From the NCBI RefSeq assembly GCF_003945385.1, contig NZ_AP018920.1, positions 1,240,001 through 1,304,000 of the forward strand: a stretch of DNA of 64,000 bases, read 5' to 3'. The position numbers and the translations under genes were made by a program. This document shows, piece by piece, positions 16,865-23,862 of the stretch. Origin of the DNA: Pseudonocardia autotrophica. GTDB lineage: Bacteria; Actinomycetota; Actinomycetes; Mycobacteriales; Pseudonocardiaceae. The stretch's first letter is position 1, and each line of letters starts with the position of its first letter. The notes under the pieces were generated by a model. The model was not told the origin of the DNA. It saw only the letters and a list, made by a program, of their open reading frames with translations, and did not search any database.

Positions 16865-16915
16865 TTGACATACTGTCGGTATGTGAAAGCTACTGACGTA
16901 CCATCGGTATGTCAA
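16865..16915. promoter_or_regulatory. Double TetR operator in the VOC/tetR divergent promoter
   Basis: Two 6-5-6 palindromes: ACATAC-TGTCG-GTATGT (16868-16884, perfect) and ACGTAC-CATCG-GTATGT (16896-16912, one mismatch), centres 28 bp apart. The outer ends make a larger TTGACATAC...GTATGTCAA symmetry. The minus-strand promoter (TTGACA/TAGCTT) lies inside the pair. Confidence 0.8.
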
Positions 16916-16929
16916 TGAGGGGAGGCGGC

Positions 16930-17520
16930 ATGGGTGTGCGGGCCGAGCAGCGGGAGCGGACCCGGCGGGCACTGCTCGACGAAGCCGAGCGGCTGTTCGC
17001 TCGGGACGGCTACGGCGCGGTCGGGCTACCGGCGGTCGTCGCCGGCGCCGGCGTCACCAAGGGGGCGCTCTACCACCAGTTCGACGGCAAGGCGGGACTG
17101 TTCGCGGCCGTCCTGGAACGCGTACAGGAGCGTGTCGCCGGCCGGGTCGTAGCCGCGGCCCGCGGCTACCCGGACGATCCGTGGCAGCAGCTGCTCGCCG
17201 GCTGCCGGGCGTTCATCGAGGCCAGCACCGGGCCGGCCGCTGCCCGGATCATGCTGGTCGACGGGCCTGCGGTGCTCGGCTGGCCGGCCTGGCGCGATCT
17301 CGACGAGCAGACATCCGGCCGTCATCTCGCCGCGGCGCTGCGGACACTGGTGGAGCACGGCGACCTGGCGCCGCAGCCGGTCGAGCCACTGGCCCGGCTG
17401 CTGTCCGGCGCGATGAACGAGCTGGCGATGTGGCTCGCCGGGCCGGGGACGACCGCCGCCGACCGGAACGCGGCTCAGGCCGCACTCGAACGGACCCTGG
17501 CCGGCCTCCGGTCAGGGTGA
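16930..17520 (+). CDS. TetR/AcrR family transcriptional repressor
   Basis: A 196-residue regulator. The N-terminal helix-turn-helix reads RRALLDEAERLFARDGYGAVGLPAVVAGAGVTKGALYHQFDGKAGLFAAVL (residues about 10-60), followed by an all-helical ligand domain. The ATG at 16930 has GGGGAGG 5 nt upstream; two earlier in-frame ATGs (16909, 16915) fall inside the operator. The gene is divergent from the VOC gene and ends 4 bp before the convergent AarF gene. Probably controls the VOC gene and itself; the effector is unknown. Confidence 0.9.
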   Translation: MGVRAEQRERTRRALLDEAERLFARDGYGAVGLPAVVAGAGVTKGALYHQFDGKAGLFAAVLERVQERVAGRVVAAARGYPDDPWQQLLAGCRAFIEASTGPAAARIMLVDGPAVLGWPAWRDLDEQTSGRHLAAALRTLVEHGDLAPQPVEPLARLLSGAMNELAMWLAGPGTTAADRNAAQAALERTLAGLRSG

Positions 17521-17524
17521 CGAC

Positions 17525-18853
17525 TCAGGAGGCCGCGGGCCCCTCGAACATCTCCGGCTGCCAGCGCTCGACGATCTCCCGCAGCCGCACTCGGGCGTCG
17601 AGCTGGCAGAGGATGCCGAGCGTCCCCATCGTCACCCGGTGGACCAGCAGGAAGCGCGGCGGCAGGTTCAGCGATCGTCCGATCGCGGCGTCCGGGCTGC
17701 GCAGGTCACCGACCCGCTCGGCCTGCGACTGGATCCAGCGCCGGCTGAAGTGGAACTCGTCGGTCTCCAGCGGCTCGGTGAAGGGGGCCAGGTAGCCGAG
17801 GATCTGCTCCTGGTCGACCCGGGCGCCCTCGCGGACGAACCCGGCCGAGCGCATCAGCGTCATCAGGTCGGCGCCGCGCCCCTCCAGCGCGTACTTGGTC
17901 ATCGCGACCAGCTCGGGCGGCATACCGTCCGGCATCCGGGCGACCGCGCCGAAGTCGAGCACCAGCAACCGGCCGTCGTCGAGGATGCCGAAGTTGCCCG
18001 GATGCGGGTCGGCGTGCAGCAGGTGCGTGCGGTCCGGGGCCGAGTAGTGGAACCGGGCCAGCTGCTCGCCGGCGTGATCGCGCTCCTCCCGGGTGCCCTC
18101 CCGGATGACCGAGGACAGCCGCCGCGCCTGTACCCACTCGGTGATGACGGCCTTCGGGGCCGAGCCGACCACCCGCGGGACCTTCACGTCCGGGTCGTCC
18201 TCGAAGAACGCCGCGAACTCACGCTGGTAGGTGGCCTCGTCGCGGTAGTCGAGCTCCTCCTCCATCCGATCGCGGAGCTCGTTGACCAGCGGCTTGATCT
18301 CCATCCCGGGGACCAGCGGCTGCAGGATGCGGCTCATCCGCCCGAGCTGGCGCAGGTCCGAGCGCAGGGCCTCCTCGGCGCCCGGGTACTGCACCTTGAC
18401 CGCGACCTCGCGGCCGTCGCGCTTCCACACGGCGCGGTGCACCTGGCCGATGCTGGCCGAGGCGGCCGGGGTCTCGTCGAACTCGCTGAACCGGGACCGC
18501 CAGGAGCGGCCGAACTGCTGGGTGAGCATGTGGTCGACGTCGGTCATCGGCATCGGCGGCGCCGCGGTCTGCAGCTTGGTCAGCGCCTCGCGATAGGGCT
18601 CGGCGTACTCGTCGGGGACCGCCGCCTCGAACACGGACAGTGCCTGCCCGAACTTCATGGCGCCGCCCTTGAGCTCGCCGAGCACCTCGAACAGCTGCTC
18701 GGCGCCCTTCGCCGCGAGCTGGGCCGAGATCTCGTCCCGGTCGCCACCGGTGAGCCGGCGGCCGAAACCGGCCGCGGCCCGCCCCGCGACGCCGAGTGGG
18801 ATGCCTGCGAGCTTGGCGGTACGCGATGCCGTCCGGCGGGGAATGTCGCTCAC
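17525..18853 (-). CDS. ABC1/AarF (UbiB-type) atypical kinase
   Basis: A 442-residue protein of the AarF family. Key motifs are the KxGQ segment (KFGQALSVFEAAVPDEY), AVKVQYPGAEEAL (Lys), ITEWVQ, LHADPHPGNFGILDDGRLLVLDFG (metal-binding Asn and Asp) and a helical C-terminus. In mycobacteria the homologue beside whiB7 (Rv3197) is an AarF-type ATPase linked to macrolide resistance in the WhiB7 regulon. The GTG at 18853 overlaps the stop of the upstream ThiF-like gene by 4 nt (GTGA), so both are translated from one message. It ends 4 bp from the convergent tetR stop. Confidence 0.9.
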   Translation of the reverse strand: MSDIPRRTASRTAKLAGIPLGVAGRAAAGFGRRLTGGDRDEISAQLAAKGAEQLFEVLGELKGGAMKFGQALSVFEAAVPDEYAEPYREALTKLQTAAPPMPMTDVDHMLTQQFGRSWRSRFSEFDETPAASASIGQVHRAVWKRDGREVAVKVQYPGAEEALRSDLRQLGRMSRILQPLVPGMEIKPLVNELRDRMEEELDYRDEATYQREFAAFFEDDPDVKVPRVVGSAPKAVITEWVQARRLSSVIREGTREERDHAGEQLARFHYSAPDRTHLLHADPHPGNFGILDDGRLLVLDFGAVARMPDGMPPELVAMTKYALEGRGADLMTLMRSAGFVREGARVDQEQILGYLAPFTEPLETDEFHFSRRWIQSQAERVGDLRSPDAAIGRSLNLPPRFLLVHRVTMGTLGILCQLDARVRLREIVERWQPEMFEGPAAS

Positions 18854-19893
18854 CCCACGATTGTCCACCCGGTGCGGGGCGCGGCGCACCTCGCGGTGGG
18901 AGTTGTCATGGGTGCCGTCCCGGAGATCGTCGCCGGAATCGGCACCGGGATCGCCCCGGGAACCGGCACCGGAATCGTTGCGGCACCGCAGGGACAGCCG
19001 GGACGGCCGGGGATCGGGTGGACGCCGATCGAGGCCAGGTCCGCGGCGAGTTCCAGCTCCGTGCGCCAGGACGCCGGCGGCGGGTTCCCGCCGACGGGTC
19101 CGTCCAGCGCGGCGAGGGCCTGGGCGACGGCCAGCGCGGCGGTCGCGGCGACGACGTGCGGCTCGGCGGTGCGCGGGCCCGGGACGACGGTGTCCACGCC
19201 GATCTCCCGATCCCCCTCCGCGCCGCCGTCCCGGCAGCCCCGGCACGGGCCGCCGCCGGGCAGCAACAGCGGCCCCACCACCCCGCGTCCGTTGCGCAGC
19301 GTGACGACGAGCTGGACGACCGCGTCGTCCGGAACCGCTTCCGGGGCGCCGGCGAGGACCAGGAGATCGGGCGGGACCCGGCCGGCCGGGCCGGACCGGA
19401 CGCCGGCGGCGGCGAGCAGGTCGTGCAGCGCCCGCGCCCGGTGGCCGTCGGTGGCCGGGAGGCCGGTGGCGACGTCCGCGCCGTCGACCGTCCCGGTCAC
19501 CCGGGGGTGCACGTGCCCGATCCCGCTCCCGGCCAGCCCGCGGACGACGGCACCGGCGAGCGCCGAGTCCCCGCGGACCTCCACCAGCGCGGACTCCCGG
19601 CGTCGCCGCACCCGTTCGCCGAGGTCCGGGTCGACGAGCAGCCCGGCCCGCAGCAGCACACCGAGCAGCACCGGCAGCGCTTCGCGCCGACGGCCGGGTG
19701 GGACGTCCGCCTGCAGCTCGGCCACCGTGCAGGGGCCGGCGGCGAGCCGGTCCAGTGCCGCGGTCGCGACCGGGGACAGGTCGTCGAGCAGACGCGCCCC
19801 GGCCGGTCCGTTGCCGATCCGGCGGGAGCAGGGCCCGGTCGCCACCAGGGCGTGATGCGGCGCGAGCGCCAGCCGGCGGGGGAGTTCGCTCAT
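18850..19893 (-). CDS. ThiF/cyclodehydratase-like protein of unknown function
   Basis: A 347-residue protein. The N-terminal third (ATGPCSRRIGNGPAGARLLDDLSPVATAALDRLAAGP...AELQADVPPGRRREALPVLLGVLLRAGLL) resembles the peptide-recognition wing of TOMM cyclodehydratases. The middle (ALVEVRGDSALAGAVVRGLAGSGIGHVHP) looks like a degenerate Rossmann fold of E1/ThiF proteins. Two Cys motifs, PCRGCRD and GCPCG, could bind zinc as in E1 enzymes. Typical ATP-binding residues are not obvious. A Val-Pro-rich low-complexity tail (about 300-325) reflects DNA repeats. Same position as mycobacterial Rv3196. The ATG at 19893 is chosen over one at 19971. It is coupled to the downstream AarF gene. Whether it acts on any peptide is unknown. 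Confidence 0.65.
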   Translation of the reverse strand: MSELPRRLALAPHHALVATGPCSRRIGNGPAGARLLDDLSPVATAALDRLAAGPCTVAELQADVPPGRRREALPVLLGVLLRAGLLVDPDLGERVRRRRESALVEVRGDSALAGAVVRGLAGSGIGHVHPRVTGTVDGADVATGLPATDGHRARALHDLLAAAGVRSGPAGRVPPDLLVLAGAPEAVPDDAVVQLVVTLRNGRGVVGPLLLPGGGPCRGCRDGGAEGDREIGVDTVVPGPRTAEPHVVAATAALAVAQALAALDGPVGGNPPPASWRTELELAADLASIGVHPIPGRPGCPCGAATIPVPVPGAIPVPIPATISGTAPMTTPTARCAAPRTGWTIVG

Positions 19894-20084
19894 CGGCCCA
19901 CGGTGGCGGTGTGCCGGCTCCGGCGTGGCGGATCCCGGCCGGCGTTCGCAGGAGCACACGGGGGGAAGCACACGGGGGAGACGACGACGGGCCGCGGACG
20001 CCCCCCGCGGGGGCGGTGCAGGTTACCCGGATCGGCCCGTACCGGCGGCTCACACCGGATGTCAGGGCGGCTTATTCTTGTCCC

Positions 20085-20723
20085 ATGGCGAGCTCCCCGG
20101 TCGAGGTCCGACGCAGTGCCCGCCGGAAGCGGATGGTCAGCGCGCGCCGCGAGGGTGATCGCGTCGTCGTCTTCATCCCCGGCTGGATGTCCGCCGAGCA
20201 GGAACGTGACTGGGTCGCCGAGATGGTCAAGCGGATCGAGGCCAGCGAGGCCCGGCGGCGGTCACCGGGCCGCCGTGGCGACGAGGCGCTGCTCCGCCGG
20301 GCGAACGAGCTGTCGACACGCTGGCTGGAGGGCCGCGCGCAGCCCGTCTCGGTGCGCTGGGTCCCGACGATGCGGACCCGCTGGGCGTCGTGCACGCCGG
20401 ACGACCGCACCATCCGGATCAGCGAGCGGCTCCGGGACGCCCCCGGCTGGGTCGTCGACTACGTCCTGGTGCACGAGCTGGGACATCTGCTGTCCGCCGC
20501 GCACGACGACGTCTTCTGGTCGTGGGTGTACCGCTACCCGCGTACCGAGCGCGCCATCGGCTACCTGGAGGGGCTGAATGCCGCGGCGTCGCTCGGGATC
20601 ACCGGGGTGGACGGTGACCCGGCGACCTCCGACGCGCCCCCGGAGCCCACGGACGCACTGCCGGATCCGCCGGCAGCCGCCGATGCCCTGCCGGATCCTC
20701 CGGCGGCCGCCGCGGGCAGCTGA
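20085..20723 (+). CDS. M48/YgjP-like zinc metallopeptidase (DUF45)
   Basis: A 212-residue protein with the DUF45 layout: an N-terminal strand region (VEVRRSARRKRMVSARREGDRVVVFIP), the block SVRWVPTMRTRWASCTPDDRTIRISERLRDAPGWVVDYVLVHELGHLL containing the zinc-binding HELGH, and a third ligand region FWSWVYRYPRTERAIGYLEG. The C-terminal 40 residues are Pro/Ala/Asp-rich repeats (EPTDALPDPPAAADALPDPP). The ATG is 6 nt after TATTCT (20073-20078), so leaderless. It is divergent from the ThiF-like gene and convergent with the next one. Usually cytosolic; substrate unknown. Confidence 0.88.
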   Translation: MASSPVEVRRSARRKRMVSARREGDRVVVFIPGWMSAEQERDWVAEMVKRIEASEARRRSPGRRGDEALLRRANELSTRWLEGRAQPVSVRWVPTMRTRWASCTPDDRTIRISERLRDAPGWVVDYVLVHELGHLLSAAHDDVFWSWVYRYPRTERAIGYLEGLNAAASLGITGVDGDPATSDAPPEPTDALPDPPAAADALPDPPAAAAGS

Positions 20724-20796
20724 GCCGGCGGCCCCGGACACCGCAGCGCGCCGATCCCCGGTCGGTGCCGGAGCACCGGCCCCGACCGGGATCGGA

Positions 20797-22494
20797 TCAG
20801 GAGTCGCGCTTCGGCTCGCCGGGTCCCTGCTCGGACTCCGGCCCCTCGGCACCGGAGGCACCGTCGGAGCCGGAAGCGCTGCCGGAGCCGGAAGCGCCGC
20901 CGGAACCGGCGGGCCCGTCCGAGCCGGGCGTGCCGTCGGCGTCGGAGGCACTGCCGGAGCTGTCGGTCCCGCCCGGGGCGCCCGCGGCATCCGGAGCGGC
21001 GCCTGCCTGCTCCTTCCGCGCGTCCTCGGCCATCTGACGCTCCAGCTCCGCGATCGGGTCGTCCGGGACGCTGCCACCGGAGCCACCGCGGACGAACGCG
21101 GTGGGATCGTCGAGGTCGTCCGCCGACGGGATCAGGTCCGGGTGCGCCCAGATGGCGTCCCGGCCGTCGATCCCGCGCTCGTCGCGCAGCAGCTGCCACA
21201 GCTCGGAGGCGGCCCGGAGCTTGCGCGGTCGCAGCTCCAGCCCGACGATCGTCGCGAACGCCTGCTCGGCCGGACCGCCCGAGGCGCGGCGGCGACGCAT
21301 CGTCTCGCGCAGCGCGCCCGCGCCGGGCAGTCGCTCGCCGAGTGCCTCGGCGACAACGGTGTCCACCCAGCCCTCGACGAGCGCGAGCAGCGTCTCCAGG
21401 CGGGCCAGTGCGGCCTTCTGCTCCGGGGTGTCCTCCGGCTCGAACATGCCGGACTGCATGGCCTCCTGGATCGACTCCGGGTTCGACGGGTCGATGCCCT
21501 GGGCCAGCTCCTCGATCCGGGAGGTGTCGACGGTGATGCCGCGGGCGTAGTCCTCGACCGCGCCGAGCAGCCGCTCCCGCAGCCAGTGCACGTGCGTGAA
21601 CAGGCGCTGGTGGGCGGCCTCGCGGGCGGCCAGGTAGAGGGTCACCTCGCCGGCCGGGCGGTCCAGGCCGTCGGTGAACCGGGCGATCGCCTCGGGCAGC
21701 AGCGCCGTGGTGCGCTCCGGGCCCATCGGGATGCCGAGCTCGGTCGAGGTCAGCACCTCCTTGCCGAGCTGCGCCAGGCCCTGGCCGAGCTGGCTGCCGA
21801 ACGCCATCCCGCCCATCTGGCCGAGCATCGCCAGCATCGGCCCGGCCGCACTGCGGACCTCCTCGGGCAGGCCCTCGACCCAGGCCGAGGACAGCCGTCG
21901 GGCGACCGGGTCGCAGAGCCGCTTCCAGGTCGGCATCCCGGCCCGCACCCAGTCACTGGGCGTCCAGGCCTTGACCTCGCCCCCCGCGGACGGGAACTCG
22001 GTGGCCGGGTCCAGCCACATCTCGGCGAGCCGGACGGCCTCGGTGACCGCGGTGCGCTGGTCGTCGGTGAGCGACGACGTCGTCTGCGCGAGCTGCTGGG
22101 TGGCGAGCTGGGCGGCGAGGTCGTAGTTGACCGGACCGCCGTCGCCGGAGCCGCTGCCCCCGTGGCTGAGCATCTGGCCGAGCTGGGACAGCATCTGGCC
22201 GAGCTGGCTCATGTCGAAGTTGCCGCCCGCACCGCCCGGCATTCCCGGCATCCCGGGCATGCCGGGGAGCCCGCCCATGCCGAACGCGGCGAACGGGTTC
22301 TGCTGCTGGCCGGACTGGCCACCGGAGGTGTCCCCGGAGGTCGGGTGCGACCCGAAACCGAACGGATCCTTCGGCCCCTCCTGCTCGCCACCGGACCCGT
22401 CGCCGGAGCCGGCGGAGGAGTCGGGGCCGCGCCCTTCCTCGTCCTTGTCACGGTCGCGGTCGGCGGGGCCGAAGCCGAACGGGGTGTCGCTCAT
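20797..22494 (-). CDS. Zinc-dependent metalloprotease-like protein (DUF2342 family)
   Basis: A 565-residue protein matching the actinobacterial family that includes Rv3195. The first 115 residues are low complexity (Asp/Arg/Gly-rich, then GMPGMPGMPGG-type repeats). The core (about 150-475) contains LYLAAREAAHQRLFTHVHWLRERLLGAVEDYARG, the region annotated as metal-binding in the family, and LRRRRASGGPAEQAFATIVGLELRPRKLR. The last 75 residues are Gly/Ser/Asp repeats. The ATG at 22494 lies 7 nt after TACGGT (22507-22502). No signal peptide, so cytosolic. The biochemical activity of this family is not established. Confidence 0.8.
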   Translation of the reverse strand: MSDTPFGFGPADRDRDKDEEGRGPDSSAGSGDGSGGEQEGPKDPFGFGSHPTSGDTSGGQSGQQQNPFAAFGMGGLPGMPGMPGMPGGAGGNFDMSQLGQMLSQLGQMLSHGGSGSGDGGPVNYDLAAQLATQQLAQTTSSLTDDQRTAVTEAVRLAEMWLDPATEFPSAGGEVKAWTPSDWVRAGMPTWKRLCDPVARRLSSAWVEGLPEEVRSAAGPMLAMLGQMGGMAFGSQLGQGLAQLGKEVLTSTELGIPMGPERTTALLPEAIARFTDGLDRPAGEVTLYLAAREAAHQRLFTHVHWLRERLLGAVEDYARGITVDTSRIEELAQGIDPSNPESIQEAMQSGMFEPEDTPEQKAALARLETLLALVEGWVDTVVAEALGERLPGAGALRETMRRRRASGGPAEQAFATIVGLELRPRKLRAASELWQLLRDERGIDGRDAIWAHPDLIPSADDLDDPTAFVRGGSGGSVPDDPIAELERQMAEDARKEQAGAAPDAAGAPGGTDSSGSASDADGTPGSDGPAGSGGASGSGSASGSDGASGAEGPESEQGPGEPKRDS

Positions 22495-22619
22495 GGGTCC
22501 CACCGTACGCGGAACGGGGTGCCCGACGCCGCCGCCGGCGGCATCGCGATCCGGTATCGCTACAGGTCGCCGGGCGTGTTCGCGGCGGGTGAACCGGCTC
22601 GGTCGATCAGTCGGTCCGG

Positions 22620-23651
22620 TCAGCCGGTGCAGGACGCGGGCGTGCCACCCGCGTCCAGGGTCTCCAGCGCACCGACGGCCTCGTCGAGCGTCCCGACCCG
22701 GACGAGCTGCAGGCCGTCGGGCGCGTCCGACGCGGCCTCGGCGCAGTTCGCGGCGGGGACCAGGAAGGTCTCCGCGCCGACCTCCTGCGCTTTGATCATC
22801 TTGAACCGGATGCCGCTGATCGGGCCCACCTGGCCCTCGGCGTTGATGGTGCCCGTGCCGGCGACGAAGCGTCCGCCGGTCAGCGGTCCCGGGGTCAGCT
22901 TGTCCACCAGCGCGAGGCTGAACATCAGGCCGGCGGAGGGGCCGCCGACGTCGCCGAGGGTGATCGAGAGCCGCTGCCCGTCGGCCGGCGTGGTCGCCGG
23001 GGTGATACCGAGGAAGGCCCGTTCCGGATCGCTGGGGTGCGGGGCCGGGGTCACGGTGACCTCGCGCGGCGCGCCGCCGTCACGGGAGATCGTGAGGGCC
23101 AGCGGCTCACCGGGCCGGGTGCCGGCGAGCGCGTCGAGCAGTGCCTGCACCGAGGTGACCGGGGCGCCGCCGACGTCACGGATCTCGTCGCCCACCTCGA
23201 GCACCCCGGCCGACGGCGAGTCGTCGGTGAGCGTGCCGACCGTCACCCGGGTGGGCAGGCCGAGGTGGTTGAGCGCGGCGGCCTCGGCGTAGGCGATCGA
23301 GCTGTCGAACTCCTGCTGGTTCTCCGCGGTGACCTCGTCGGTGCTGCGACCGGGCGGGTAGAGCGACGACCGCGGCGCGAGCCGGTGCGTCCCGGATGCC
23401 CACAGCCCCAGTGCCCGGATCGTCGTGATCCCGTCGGTGACGCCGACGGTGGTCATGTTGAGGTGCCCCTCGGTGGGGTAGGTCGGCAGCCCCTCCGCGG
23501 ACACCACCGGGGTGCCGTCGACGTCGCCGAGGGTGTCGAAGGTGGGGCCGGGGCCCAGTGCGACGACCGGGGCGGGCACCACCGATCCGACGACGGTCAG
23601 CCCCAACAGCACCAGCAGCGCCGTCAGCCACGTCGAGGATCGAAGGCCCAC
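22620..23651 (-). CDS. PDZ-containing Lon-like serine protease, membrane-anchored
   Basis: A 343-residue protein. Residues about 8-32 form an N-terminal membrane helix (WLTALLVLLGLTVVGSVVPAPVVAL). A PDZ domain occupies about 150-215 (VLEVGDEIRDVGGAPVTSVQALLDAL). The C-terminal Lon protease domain has the catalytic Ser in GDVGGPSAGLMFSLAL and the catalytic Lys in ISGIRFKMIKAQEVGA. This is the YlbL/Rv3194c type, an outward-facing protease without an ATPase domain. The GTG at 23651 is 6 nt after TAAGGT (23663-23658). Divergent from the UPF0182 gene, as in mycobacteria. Confidence 0.9.
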   Translation of the reverse strand: MGLRSSTWLTALLVLLGLTVVGSVVPAPVVALGPGPTFDTLGDVDGTPVVSAEGLPTYPTEGHLNMTTVGVTDGITTIRALGLWASGTHRLAPRSSLYPPGRSTDEVTAENQQEFDSSIAYAEAAALNHLGLPTRVTVGTLTDDSPSAGVLEVGDEIRDVGGAPVTSVQALLDALAGTRPGEPLALTISRDGGAPREVTVTPAPHPSDPERAFLGITPATTPADGQRLSITLGDVGGPSAGLMFSLALVDKLTPGPLTGGRFVAGTGTINAEGQVGPISGIRFKMIKAQEVGAETFLVPAANCAEAASDAPDGLQLVRVGTLDEAVGALETLDAGGTPASCTG

Positions 23652-23862
23652 GCGCGCACCTTACGGTCGTGATCACCCCGGGACGCGGCTGGGTGCCGGG
23701 TGCCCTGTCCGAACTGTCGTTTTCGTGGTGGGATGGTGGGACCGCCCGGGGCTCAACCGGGAACTCACGCGGTCGCCGTAGAGTTGACAGTCGGAGAACC
23801 TGCCGTCGCTCCCCGCCGGCCGAGATCTCTGCGATGTCGTAACCGAGCTGTGGAGCGTGCCC

